From Berberis thunbergii (Eukaryota; Streptophyta; Magnoliopsida; Ranunculales; Berberidaceae), in contig QNQO01000449.1 in assembly GCA_003290165.1 (NCBI GenBank), forward strand, positions 620,001 to 684,000: 64,000 nt of DNA. The letters are read 5' to 3'. Both the position numbers and the translations under genes were made by a program. The first letter of the stretch is position 1. Every line of letters starts with the position of its first letter. Positions 45,961 through 56,777 of this stretch are shown here, piece after piece. The notes below the pieces were generated by a model. It saw nothing but the letters and a program-made list of their open reading frames with translations, searched no databases and was not told the origin of the DNA.

Positions 45961-46285
45961 AGACTACGTTGGACTCCTGATCTTCATATCACTTTTGTTC
46001 ATGCTGTTGAAAGGCTTGGTGGACAAGAAAGTAAGTTTTAGAATTTCTTTCATGAACATCTGCAATATTTTGATATCCATATACATCAAAGTTTCGGTAT
46101 TTTCACTTAAAAGAAGAAAACATATCAGTCATGCATTAATGGTAGAGAATAAAGGATAAATAGGATTACTAACTCTTTATAATTTTTTTTTCCTTTGATT
46201 GTTGTAGAAGCAACTCCCAAATTAGTCCTTTAACAAATGAATGTGAGAGGACTTAGCATTGCCCATGTTAAAAGTCACTTGCAGG
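45961..46285 (+). pseudogene. GARP/MYB-like (SHLQ-type) DNA-binding domain fragment, two exons
   Basis: Exon to 46030 reads LRWTPDLHITFVHAVERLGG QE before GTAAGT. Exon 46208-46285 reads ATPKLVL, a stop where Gln is expected, then MNVRGLSIAHVKSHLQ before GTATGA. Together these are the MYB-like GARP domain of plant G2-like transcription factors. The in-frame stop and the missing rest make it a pseudogene. A following exon-like piece (46416-46500, LFDFYETCRQFESGW) may belong to the same or another parent. Confidence 0.85.
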
Positions 46286-46639
46286 TATGAGAATGATTTA
46301 GAAAAAAAATTTTAATCATCTTCTGCATCTTACCAATATCCTCTTTGATATTCTTACTCTTCTAGTCATTGTTTTTACTCTTTCTAACTAGTTGAAGTGC
46401 CTTCGCTTTTCTGCAGGCCGAAAGATTGTTTGATTTCTATGAAACTTGCAGACAATTTGAATCTGGATGGGGAGAAAATTTTATTAAAATTGAAAAGGCA
46501 TGGACACTCCGGATTTGTCATTCCAAAATCCTTTTTGTTGTTTTTTGTTAAACCTTGAATCAAAATTGGTCAGTTTTAGTTTGTCATTGATTGTAAATCC
46601 ATGTAAGTTTTATGCTTATGTAGCCCCCTAAATCATATA

Positions 46640-46990
46640 TATATATATATAATTTCAATTTGAGTTTGATAGAGTATAAAGTTGTTTGGGATTATATTTT
46701 TTGTGATGGAAAAGTTAATGATTCTATGAACAAGGTTATTATATTAGTCATCATTTACGGTGAAAATTAATATAATTGTTTTCAAGTTTGAAATGTTTCT
46801 TCTGAATGACAAAAAAAGGCAATGAGAAATCTGAAAATTAAAAAAAAGAACTAATTCCATTAAAAAAAATGAATTTTCATTAGTAATTTTTGTAGCTACA
46901 GCAAATTAGTATTAGCAACGGCAAATGCCATCGCTAAGTTTTACAAATAAAAACTTAAATTGCTACAGTATAAGCCGTCCCTAATTGAAA
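46640..46990. repeat. Repeat block D, copy 1
   Basis: TTTCAATTTGAGTTTGATAG, then a segment with AGTTTGAAATGTTTCTTCTGAA, ATTAGTAATTTTTGTAGCTACAG, and subterminal GCAACGGCAAATGCC. The same block is found at about 47970-48255 (second half) and, with all parts, at 62040-62345. Confidence 0.85.
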
Positions 46991-47587
46991 AAAATATATA
47001 TACACAAAAAAAACGAAGCTTTCGCTCCCATCATTGGGGTTTTGTGAGAGATTTGAGGTTTTTGTGGGAGAGAAGAAGTCGCTGAGTTGTGAGAGAGAAG
47101 AAATCGAAGAGAAGAAAACCCATCCTTCTTCATATTCATCTCTGTCTCCTCTCCCCATTTTTTATTCACTCTTCTTTGCGTATTCTTCTTCCTTCAGAGT
47201 CAGATAAGGAAACCCAAAACCCATCATGGATTCAAATCAGGGAAAGCTCTTCAACAGAGGGATTTCATGGGAGACAACAGATGAGAAGCTCACGAAGCAT
47301 TTCGGCAACTACAATTTGCAATTCAAGACACATTTCAAAACCCTAACTCTTCTAATTTTAGGGGTTTTTTAGTAATTTTTGAACTGTTCTAATAATCTTG
47401 TTTGAGATTGAATTGTGAAGTGATTATGTTTGAATTACTGATGAGTTTCTTGTTGTTGTTTGATGTTGATGCATGAATGTGTACTTACACGTTTGACGGA
47501 TGGATTGTAGTATAAGATTGAAAAGTTAAGTATTAATTGGGGAATTAGAGCTTAATTGATGCTTCAATGTAGTTGATAGGCGAACAC
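46991..47587 (+). other. Leader-like region after repeat block, no gene recognised
   Basis: CT- and GA-rich sequence (47020-47350) resembling a 5' leader, then T-rich intron-like sequence leading to the NRAMP exon. The open frames here are low-complexity. Confidence 0.35.
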
Positions 47588-47923
47588 TTGTCGGGGCTTT
47601 GTAAAGTTAAATACCCATTACTAGTGAAGTATTGTTTATGGTTGTTAGCAGAGGTGGCATTCATTGCTGCCAATATCCCCAAAGGTATATTATCTTTAAT
47701 TTATCATTAAGTATTATATATTTATTTATCATAAATAATTGCAATTTCTAGTGGTCTAAAGTAAAAGAGAACTTATGTTGTTTTTCAATATTTATTTGAT
47801 AGTTTTTCTTGCAGTGATAGGGACTGCTTTTGCACTCAATATACTCTTTAACATCTCAGTATGGGTTGGGGTTCTCTTAACTGGCTTTAGTACTCTTTTA
47901 CTCTTGGTCTGCAAAGATATGGG
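47588..47923 (+). pseudogene. NRAMP metal transporter fragment, two exons
   Basis: Exon 47588-47684 reads [20 protein letters not shown] and then [13 protein letters not shown] before GTATAT. Exon 47816-47923 reads [20 protein letters not shown] then [12 protein letters not shown] before GTAAGT. This matches the transmembrane helices 2-3 region of plant NRAMP divalent metal transporters. The DPGN metal-binding motif and the rest of the bundle are absent. Both exons are open and spliceable. Confidence 0.88.
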
Positions 47924-47969
47924 GTAAGTTTTGGAATCTAAATTTAACTGGCTTTAGTACTCATTTACT

Positions 47970-48255
47970 CTTTTTCAAGTTTGAAATGTTTTTTCTAAAT
48001 GCAAAAAAAGGCAATCAGAAATCTGAAAATTAATAGAAAGAACTAATTCCATTAAAAAAAATTAATTTTCATTAGTAATTTTTTTAGCTACAGTAAATTA
48101 GTATTAGCAACGGCAAATGCCATCGCTAAATTTGCAACTTAGCAACGATTTGAAGTCGTCGTTAAATTTGCAACTTAGCAATTGTTTGAAGTTTTCGTTA
48201 AATTTGAAACTTAGCAACGACATATTAGCCGTCGCTAAGTTTTACAAATAAAAAC
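47970..48255. repeat. Repeat block D, copy 2, with subterminal motifs
   Basis: TCAAGTTTGAAATGTTTTTTC onward repeats copy 1, then AACTTAGCAACGA(T/C) subterminal units. It runs directly into the leader at 48256. Confidence 0.85.
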
Positions 48256-48600
48256 TGGAACCTGCTCCCTCGACTTCCACCTTCCCTGCTCCCTTCACTC
48301 GACTTCCACCATCCCTGCTCCCTCAACTTCCCTGCTGCCACCCTCGACTTCCCTGCTCCTCCCTCGACTTCCCTCCTTCCCTACTCTTCCCTTCGTGATT
48401 TGATCTTCCCTTGTTTTCGACTTCCCTCTCTAAAACCCTACTCACTATGACTGACTTGACCTTGCTCGGCGTCTTCAACCTCCAAACCATTTTGCAAAAT
48501 CGATCAGCGACTGCAGATTCTCTCGTACATGTACTCTCTCTCTGCTTTCTTTGTAATTGCTCTTTTGTGTTCTCTAAGATTGTAAATTTACGCTAATTAG
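48256..48600 (+). other. Leader with minisatellite, homologous to element C leader
   Basis: Repeats of CTCGACTTCCCTGCTCCCT (48256-48395), then CTCGGCGTCTTCAACCTCCA and AAATCGATCAGCGACTGCA, then a TCGTACATGTACTCTCTC run. This is homologous to 32075-32385 on the minus strand. It is likely a first exon shared by two CACTA families. The short open frame is probably not protein-coding. Confidence 0.6.
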
Positions 48601-49013
48601 GGTTTATATGTGTTCCTAAAAGTACCCATTTTTTTCAAATCGGGTACAGTTTGAACCTTTATTAACAAAGTCGGTGGATTGTTACTAAAAATCACTCTTT
48701 TATGTAAATTTTGTACTAATTAAATGAAAATGTATCCAAGAACATTCAAGATTAAGAGAACTGCAAATGTTTTTTAACTATATTGTAATTTCTTTTTCTA
48801 GGTTGCAAATGTTCATTTTATTTTATTTCCTAAAGATGGTGGCAATGACGCCAACTTTGGTTATTCATGCTTTGAAAATGCACCAAATGGTGCCTCGTTG
48901 TTATCAATTAGCACAACGATGGTAGCAAGGTCACATTGCAGAGTTTCCTCCATTAGCCCATTGGAATGTTTGAATCATAAGGATTGGTTGTCCCCCCAAT
49001 GAGATCCTTGACA
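48601..49013. other. Spacer, no gene recognised
   Basis: The stretch 48800-49000 could be a stop-ridden exon remnant (VHFILFPKDGGN), but no family is evident. Confidence 0.3.
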
Positions 49014-49335
49014 TTTTCGAGCCTGTGAAGGATTCTGAAACTATGCTCCATATGTTTGAGAAATTTTCCAAACGAAAGGATTATAAGCCAACTGAGGCGC
49101 TGTATATACTCATAATTTTGAAACATTCATGAAGAAAGAAGTTTGATGCCATTTGTGACATTATGGTGAGAGTTAAAAATGAAAGAAATTGTGTGGTCTC
49201 GGATGAGTTCTTCCATTTGGTGATGAAAGCGTATGGTAATGTACGTCATATTGATCGAGCGATTCAGACCCTTTTTGGTATGACAGAGTACAATTGTTGG
49301 CCTACAATAAGAACCTTCAATGTATTGAAACAGTG
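49014..49335 (+). pseudogene. Pentatricopeptide repeat (PPR) protein fragment
   Basis: Reads FEPVKDSETMLHMFEKFSKR, then YKPTEALYILIILKHS with a stop, then CDIMVRVKNERNCVVSDEFF, LVMKAYGNVRHIDRAIQTLF and YNCWPTIRTFNV. The spacing and residues are those of P-class PPR helices, which bind organelle RNA. An in-frame stop and a base shift near 49135 break it. No start or organelle-targeting sequence is present. Confidence 0.75.
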
Positions 49336-49359
49336 CCATGGACTTCTCTAATTCAGTAT

Positions 49360-49453
49360 GAAATGAATTATTTTCAAAATGTACATATGTGAACTTCAGA
49401 CCAAGTGTTCTTACAACACTAATGGGTGTCAGTGGTGCTGGTAAGACAACCAT
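49360..49453 (+). pseudogene. PDR-type ABCG transporter exon fragment
   Basis: Reads FRPSVLTTLMGVSGAGKTT. The GVSGAGKTT is the Walker A of the second nucleotide-binding domain of plant full-size ABCG (PDR) transporters, where FRPGVLTALMGVSGAGKTT-type sequence is typical. Only this exon piece is present, joined directly to the PPR fragment. Confidence 0.8.
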
Positions 49454-49539
49454 TTTAATGTTTTTTATTACTACCTTTCTTTCTAGGTATTTGACTTGAC
49501 AATAGTAAACATCAGTTTTCCCATTGCAATTTCTAATTT

Positions 49540-50110
49540 CCTCAAGGGAAGAAAATAGAAGATATTGAGAATTTTGTTAATGATGGTGTTTACCTAGAGC
49601 TGGTTGGCCCTCTCTTTCCTGTATCAAACATCAAATTGAAGAATTTTATCACAAGTAATAATGTGATAAGTGCACATTTCAGGCTACTGTACATGATTTT
49701 TACAACAAAGTTTGTACACATCTTGAGCTAGATCAAAGAGAGGTAGGTGTTACTACTTTTTTTTCCCTACTTTCACTTTTTTTCATGATTTTGTTTCACT
49801 ATTATAGTTCATTCACTTATGTAAAATTTATTCATTGATTTACAGGTTCGTATCTAGGATTAAATTGTTGGGGAAAACGCTCACTTACTGGATGTTTGTG
49901 ATCGAAATATGGAAGACTACAAGTTTGCCATGAATCATCGAGTAAGCTCTTTGAATAATATGTTTCTTTCAGATTCACCAATGCGAACAATGACATTGCT
50001 TTCTTAATAATAAGTGGAAATTTGATAAGATCTGTGACATGACCAATTCTAAGAAAACTATGGATCATCATATTTGCTCCTACACACATTGAAGATGCCA
50101 CTCCCATGCA
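49540..50110 (+). pseudogene. Unidentified exon-like pieces
   Basis: 49555-49670 reads EDIENFVNDGVYLELVGPLF. 49683-49742 reads ATVHDFYNKVCTHLELDQRE. 49850-49940 reads AHLLDVCDRNMEDYKFAMNH before GTAAGC, with a stop upstream. The exon-like composition suggests a captured gene or genes I do not recognise. Confidence 0.3.
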
Positions 50111-50854
50111 TCGAAGACGTTACACACTCTTCTCTATTTTCAACTAGAAGACTCTTCTTCAGTCTGAAGATGTTCTCCAAGTAGAATAACTCTTCAACTA
50201 CACAAAGGCGTTTTCGATAAGTAGTAGAATTGTGAGCTACAAGATATGATTAATAGTAGGAGAAGTTGAAAGGGATAACAACCAGACTTTGCATTTCTCT
50301 GATTAATCCACTATATTAGAAACTCATTTCTACTAAGTAGCTTTCTCTAGAGAGCCTAGACACGTCCGCAAATAAGACACCGACACTTAATGACCACAGA
50401 GACATACAACTAAGCACCTACACGTTACAATAGGACAAGGTCCTAGAGACACACAACCAACATGACAATAATGACAAGTTTCAGCTGTAAGTTCTAACAT
50501 TGAAAAGTGAAAACAGAGGACAACACATTACTTCAACAAGGATCCCACATATTCTCCGAGGTTTTTTTCTTGAATTTGGATGCTTAAGCCCTCCATGAAG
50601 GATATATTAAAGGCATTTTGTGGTTGGTTGAATTAATATGTTAATTGGGTGGAAATAGGAAAATAGGTTCAAGGAAACTTAAAGATATAACATAAAATAC
50701 ATTGAGATATTACATATGCTAGTTTTACTCATAGCTTCAATTATATTTAGACAATTTTTATGTTTCATACTTTCTTGAGCAATAATACATTTCAGTTGCT
50801 AAAAAATCAATTGGTTAGATCTTGTTGCAACTTCCAATCTTTTGATGCTCTAGT
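50111..50854. other. Spacer, no gene recognised
   Basis: AT-rich with no motif. Confidence 0.4.
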
Positions 50855-51590
50855 GTGCTTTTTTGGCTTTTTCATTATCATCTACTAGAGACACAGAAGT
50901 GGATTTGGTGTCCCCAAATGCTAAGCCTGAATTTGGTTTTGCTTTGAAAACCATTAACAGTAAAAAATACGGTGTGGAGCTGGTTTGCTTCACTTCTTAT
51001 CCAACAACAGTTTTGTACTTCTCAAAAAATGGCTGGGATGGCATGTTATTATCATTATGAGGTATTTGTGAATTTAATACATGTGAATCTATTTAGTTAT
51101 TTCATTAACTAGACAGAATCTCTGCGGCTTCTTTTTTTGCATGATTACAAGTACTTACACTACTTCAAAGGCCATCACGACAAGTCTGACCCTGCACCCT
51201 AAGTGAATAAAAAAACATAATTCTCAATAATATCTTTTCTTATAGACAATGTTTGTCTATGCTAGGGTTGTCTCATTGAGCATGTGTTCTCGGAAAGAAT
51301 GTTTTATCTCTGGCTCTCTTAATCAGACTATTTTACTTTGGGATCAGAGAGTTGAGAAATGTAAGTTATAACCCTCTATCCTTCTATCACTCAAAAATAA
51401 ATGAAAAATGAGATCCTTCAACATAGATCTCTGATTATTTTTTATCGAATACAAGCACTTTTACGTGTACAAGGAAGACCTGTTGTTTCTTTCAATGATC
51501 AGGGGTTGGTCTTTTCGATTGCATTTGGAAGAATTTATAAGAATGTTTGATGCTCGCAAATATGAGAACGTTTGTAGTTGACTTATGAGA
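50855..51590 (+). pseudogene. WDR82/SWD2-like WD-repeat protein fragment
   Basis: Pieces in order: about 50935-51025 (TINSKKYGVELVCFTSYPTT, then VLYFSKNGWD), about 51148-51186 (YKYLHYFKGHHDK), about 51270-51362 (MCSRKECFISGSLNQTILLW, DQRVEKC) and about 51445-51565 (VQGRPVVSFNDQGLVFSIAF, then, after a shift, MFDARKYEN). The order and residues match plant SWD2-like/WDR82 proteins, subunits of COMPASS-type H3K4 methyltransferase complexes. One frameshift and missing pieces make it a pseudogene. Confidence 0.8.
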
Positions 51591-51730
51591 TTGGTTCATC
51601 AATAGACTATTGGAAACTGACTTTGGTAAATATGTGTTTTTAACCCTTTTGAATGTGTGAAGTCTATTTCTTCTTTTCCTTGTTACTCTATAATTTTATT
51701 TTTTTCGCATTCATTTGTTTTGCACGAAGG

Positions 51731-51860
51731 GCAAGGTTTTTATTTCATTGGAGAAAGAGAAAAGTTATCAGGCATTCTTAAGCAAAAGTTTCAATAATTA
51801 ATTGGCGAAAGTGTTGCCCATCCACAAGAGGTAGAAGTTGTTATGGGAAGGAGATTGCAG
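51731..51860 (+). pseudogene. AFG1-like ATPase fragment, exon upstream of element E
   Basis: Reads GFYFIGEREKLSGILKQKFQ, a stop, then LIGESVAHPQEVEVVMGRRL Q before GTTCAT. With the piece at 60162-60251 it forms two consecutive exons of an AFG1/LACE1-type mitochondrial AAA-like ATPase. The phosphate-binding region is absent. Element E sits in the intron between the two, 44 bp after this exon. Confidence 0.8.
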
Positions 51861-52017
51861 GTTCATAATCTCACAACTTGGTTTATGGTACAGTACTCCA
51901 GTATCACTACAACACAAATGGTGACAATAGCGTTTTTTTTTATAAAGTACTATAAAATGGAAAACTTTGCTTAACTTGTATCATTTATCTCACATTGTGA
52001 AATGCTATCAAAGGTTG

Positions 52018-52300
52018 GGCAGGAGTAATTCGATGGGCGCCAAAGTGCCCGCTCGATCCAAACAAAAAAAAACAAAGAAACAAGGAAGGAAGCAGAAGCC
52101 GAAGCCGAAGTCTCATCTCCCTCTCCGACTGCTCTCATCTCCCTCTCTGTTCTGCTCTCCCTCTTCGATCGCTCTCCCTCTATGATTGATCTCCTTCTAG
52201 CTTTCAACGCCCAACCTGTTTCGTCGTGCTCTTCCTTTCCAACGTGCTCCACTTCTCGCCGTGTTCTCCCTCTTCGTTTCAGGTCTCGCATTCTCAACAC
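52018..52300 (+). other. Leader region of element E
   Basis: Ends of the terminal region, then repeated CTCCCTCTCCGACTGCTCTCATCTC-type pyrimidine-rich sequence followed by a CAGGTCTCGC donor-like site at about 52280. Its position matches the leaders of elements A, C and D. Open frames on both strands here are low-complexity. Confidence 0.4.
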
Positions 52301-53776
52301 ACTCATTATCTTTTGCTTTGCTTTCACCGCAAACCCTAACAATTTTTTATTTTTTTGTATCAGTTTTTTAAGTAATGGATGTTATGGATTGGTAGATTGA
52401 AGGCTTTGAAGGATCAATTTTTTCAGATAGGTAATTGTCAATGTTTTTAGGGGAGTGGAATTGTATTTTTTTCTTTTTTCCTCTTTGATTTCCTTATGAA
52501 TTGCAATTTTGATGTTTGAGGCATTTTTTTTGTTTTTTTTAATCTTAGAAAATGAGTTACTTTTGAGTTGGGGATTTACATAGTTACCAAGGACTGCATT
52601 CCTAATTTGCTTGATGCATTTTGCTTCGGTTGGAAGATGATGGGAACTTTTATATTTGATGTTTGATATCTATGATCTTGAGTTTGTAATAGCTTGATGA
52701 ACAAAACAAAGATATCGTCTTTGAAACATGAAGTGTTTCAACACATATTTAGGCAGTGTTTATGAATGTCATCATAACACACGTACTGGGGCTATAGGTT
52801 CTCATAATCCAATCCTTGCTTTCTATTTTATGCAGTTGAAGGATATCTATAAAGTCTGATAATTCTGTTGTACATTCTCATAATCAGTGAATAGTTTAGA
52901 TTCTACGCTTACATTCTCTAATCAGTGCCTATTAGTTGATAGTTGATAGCCTATTAGTTTATATGTACAATCAGTGCAACATTATCTAATCTACTAAATG
53001 TTGATAGTTAGATTTTAGGTTCTCATAATCCAAATGTATGGCCTAGTTGGTCATAGTCTTTTTGGTTGTCAGACAGAGTTTTAGCAATTAAAGTAGAGAA
53101 TAATTCAGAAAGACATGTGTAAAAAACAAAGACAACAATTAAAATCTGGGGATGTAAGCTGGATGGCTATATTTTTTGTTAATAAACTCGGCCTGCATGT
53201 ATGATCATCACTAAGTTGAAAATTTATGTCTGGCCATCCCAACTGTTGGTGGTAATTAATTGGTGATGATGTTGAGTTCGAACCCAAGGAGTTTGAAAAG
53301 TTTTGACCAAAATTTGCTTGCAAAAATAATTGGATGTTATCAACATCCATGTAGGGTGTTTTCTTGGAACATAGAAAGACCTTTTAAGATCATTAACAAG
53401 TCCTTGTTTTTGGCGTAATCTAAATTAGACCATAGAATGATTTTGCATTTGAATTTGATAAGTATCTAGAACGTGCTCATTGAATTCGATGATTTTGAAC
53501 AAATTATGAAGTTTGTTTAGATCCATTATTAGTGTTAAGCTAGTATAAGGTGCTTATAAGTGTGCGACGGTCAAGGTAGAGTTTTTGTACAACAATAAAG
53601 CTGAAGAAATGCTCTTTTTTCTTCATGCATTGCTTTCTATTGATAAAATCCACTTTAATATACATAACCATATAATCTCTCTTTCAAATGGATCTTTGCA
53701 TGTAGTTGTCTTCTTCAATGCCTGAGTTTCTTTATAAAGAAAGCGTGCTTATGATGTCATTTTCTTTCTTATCAGG
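52301..53776. other. Element E interior, no gene recognised
   Basis: The minus frame at 53105-53350 has some protein-like composition but is antisense to all other cargo and unrecognised. Confidence 0.35.
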
Positions 53777-53837
53777 TATCCAAGTGATCCAGATAAGCAT
53801 CTGTTGGCTAGACAGACTGATATATCAAGGAATCAAG
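53777..53837 (+). pseudogene. BEL1-like homeodomain small exon
   Basis: A 61-nt exon after TTATCAG reads YPSDPDKHLLARQTDISRNQ. This is the segment before helix 3 of the TALE homeodomain of BEL1-like (BLH) proteins, where YPSD-DKH-LARQTGLSRNQV is typical. In BEL1-like genes this part is a separate small exon, which fits the borders seen here. One change (Gly to Asp before I-S-R-N) falls at a conserved position. The rest of the gene is absent. Confidence 0.85.
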
Positions 53838-55142
53838 TTCTTCTCTCTTCTTTTCTTCTCATTCTATCAAAACTATTTTTCTCACTCCATCTTTTTTTTG
53901 TTCCATCAAAAGTGGCCAACAGCCAGTTTCAGAGTATCGCATGATTTAGGATTTCCTATATACTCATGTGTTCACCTTTTGCTTGAAAATGCTCAAAACT
54001 TTTCCTCCTTTATTCATCCGTGAAAAAATACAAAACATTTTATAATCTATAGTTTTATCTTGAATTTTTTTCCACCTTCCTCCCATCCATAAGAAGATAC
54101 TCTTAAAGTATATATCGTCATGTTTTTCAAAGACGGTGACTTTGATTTTTATGTTTAGTCAATGAAAAAGATTTTGTAATTAAAGTGAATTTTCTATAGA
54201 TGATTATTATTACATAGAAAATACTCTTCTAAACTTAATAAGATTGTTTGCTTCTTCTCTTGAGAGATTTTCTTTCGTTTTCAAGTATTGCTTCCTTGTT
54301 AGTTTTCTCTATATACATACAAGAAACTTGAACTTTCAATCGTCAATAATGATTTCTAATGTATAACTTCTTTCCCAATTCACACTTTTCTTTGAAGCAT
54401 CATCTTCCTTCTTATATGTATATACTTATCAACTATAAAGCCCCCCCCCCCCCCCCCCCCCCCCTTCTTAGAAAATCTCAAATAATCCAAGATAATCTCA
54501 AACTTGTGCTTATGTGATCTTTCTTCCACTAACCTTCTTAGATTTTGATTCCTACATAAGATTTATTTATAATGTGTTAGTAATGAAAAATGTAGATTGC
54601 CATAAAATAAACGGCACTAGAAAGCAAAATAAAAAAAATATTATTACTCGAGGCGGAGGGTCTTATGGCTCCCAAAACAATAATATGTCATCAAAGTTTG
54701 CTGTTTTCAAAGCAATCTAACATACATTCCAATAGATCAATGATTACATCATGTCTGTTATTCCACAAAACCTCCAATAATAATGTGAACTTCGAATGAA
54801 AAATCGTATGGTATCTGAGCTGTAGTAATTTAATTTTCATAATTATTAAAGAGGATATCCTGAAAGCCTAGCCTAGCTCATGGCTGCAATGAACAAACCT
54901 TTCTTTTCCTCTTTGAACATGTTACTTTAAAGCTAGCTCATGAGTACTCCATCAAATCACAAATTATTTTATGTGCATACAAACATCATAATACAGAAAA
55001 TGTGTGCAATGGTTTCTATTGCGACTGGGACAAGCCTAACAAGCCCTATAAGCCCTTCTTGTGGACTGAAAACTGGAATTTGCTAAGTGATAATCATGCT
55101 TTTTGATAAATGAGTTAACTTACTGTTGTTTCATTTTACTAA
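53838..55142. other. Element E interior, no gene recognised; includes a poly-C tract
   Basis: AT-rich sequence with a run of 24 C at 54441-54464. No protein similarity. Confidence 0.5.
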
Positions 55143-56101
55143 GTGATATTCATGCTTTTGGAATTTGCTTGCAAGTTTGATAAAAGAATCATTGCTTTTT
55201 CTGAAGAGAAGTGCCAAAGAGATGGTATTGATGTCAAATTAGGCAATATGGTTGTAAAAGTAACTGATAAGGACATCTGTACCAAAGAGAGAACAAATGG
55301 TGGACAAATTACTGAACATCCATATGGGACGATCGTTTGGTCAACTGGTATTGGAAGTCGTCCGGTGATATCAGAATTTATGAAGCAAATTGGTCAGGTT
55401 GGTCATCTTGGACCTTTGAATTTCTCTGATATTTGTTCTTTGATTAGTTTTGGTTAGAATTCTTGTACATCAAGACTAATTTTTTCCTATTATCTGGCTA
55501 TAGATTGAGGATTCTTCGTATAAGTGTACTGTTGATTTTTAACTTCTATTCATAAAATGTATTTTCTGATGCCATGCAGGCTAATAGACATGTTTTGGCA
55601 ACTGATGAATGCCTACGTATTGATGGGTCTGACGGAATATATGCACTAGGTGATTGTGCGACTATTAATTAACGCATGGTCATGATAAGTGTTTGTTGGA
55701 GTGATCGACAATCCCTATCCTGCAATTGAAATTCTTCTAGCTTTTTTATGTTTTGTTTGCTTAGGTGTGTTATTTTACTAATTTGTTTTTTGGATTGTCC
55801 TTGTAGGAAGACATTGCAGTGATATTTAAGAAAGCAGACAAAGATAATTCGGGAACACTGAGTGTTAAAGAGCTTCAAGCTGTTGTGAAGGACATCTGTG
55901 AAAGATACCCTCAGTTGGAGTTCCATCTGAAGAATAACGGATGAAAAATATTGTTGGTCTTTTGAAGCAAGCTGGAGGAGATGAATACAAGGAATCTGCC
56001 GAACTGGGTATTGAGAAGTTCAAGGTGGCACTGTTCCAAGTGGATTCACAAATGAAGAATCTTCCTGCCACTACTCCATTCACACTTATGTTCTTGCAGT
56101 G
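55143..56101 (+). pseudogene. External NAD(P)H dehydrogenase (NDB type) fragment, three exons
   Basis: Exon to about 55396: DKRIIAFSEEKCQRDGIDVK, YGTIVWSTGIGSRPVISEF. Exon 55580-about 55682: ANRHVLATDECLRIDGSDGI, YALGDCATIN then a stop where Gln is expected. Exon 55808-56101: EDIAVIFKKADKDNSGTLSV, the EF-hand, and later MKNLPATTPF. This is the C-terminal half of a type II external mitochondrial NDH of the calcium-binding NDB group, which oxidises cytosolic NAD(P)H at the inner membrane's outer face. A frame change near 55945 and the stop disable it. The N-terminal FAD site is missing. Confidence 0.88.
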
Positions 56102-56166
56102 AATTGGTTTTTCATCACTGGTTTTTATTCATATTTATGGTTTAAGAATTTCGTTTTACTATGCAG

Positions 56167-56477
56167 CCCAACACTTATGCGCATTGCTTATGTTGTTCTT
56201 CTATGAATTGGGCATATCCGGGAACAGTAGCGTGTTACTGGTAATCATTTGTCTTAAAAAAATTTGTTTAAGTGACTGCTAGACGCTAAATCAAATGATG
56301 AGTCTCTTGTTACCATAGAGATATCTGAATTCCTGAATACAATGACTTGCTCTGCTGAGTAGTTTCAATTGATGTTTTCTTGCATTGCAGTATTACTTGA
56401 AATCATCTTTTGGTGTCAACAAGAACCAAGTTTCAAAAATTCTAATGCTCATGGGAGTAGGTTCTATTTTTTATCAG
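56167..56477 (+). pseudogene. Major facilitator (HIAT1/tetracycline-transporter-like) fragment, two exons
   Basis: Exon 56167-56240 reads ALLMLFFYELGISGNSSVLL before GTAATC. Exon 56391-56477 reads [29 protein letters not shown] before GTACTA. This resembles the transmembrane segment around YYLKAVFGFNKNQ of the plant MFS proteins related to HIAT1. Two open, spliceable exons follow the NDB fragment directly. Confidence 0.65.
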
Positions 56478-56777
56478 GTACTACTCTACCCAGTCTCATC
56501 CTTTTCTCCATCAATTTAAAAAAATGTGAGTGTATGTATGACTTGACTTTCAGCAATATTCAATCACTTCCATCATGAAGAAGAAATGTTTAGTGGGAAG
56601 CTTATAGTAGAAGGGTAATAGCTAGGACTGAAACATAAATAAGAAAATGGAAAATGACGAAAATGTAGCATCTAGGATTGAAACATCAATAAGAAAATAG
56701 AAAATGGTCTTCTAGGGAGTGTTCATTGTTCATTTTGAATACCACTCACTGATTTAATTTATTATTTTTATATGCAG

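Noticed and set aside
53105..53350. Minus-strand frame of 81 codons (FGQNFSNSLGSNSTSS...)
   Set aside because: Antisense to all other cargo in element E, no splice context, no family recognised.
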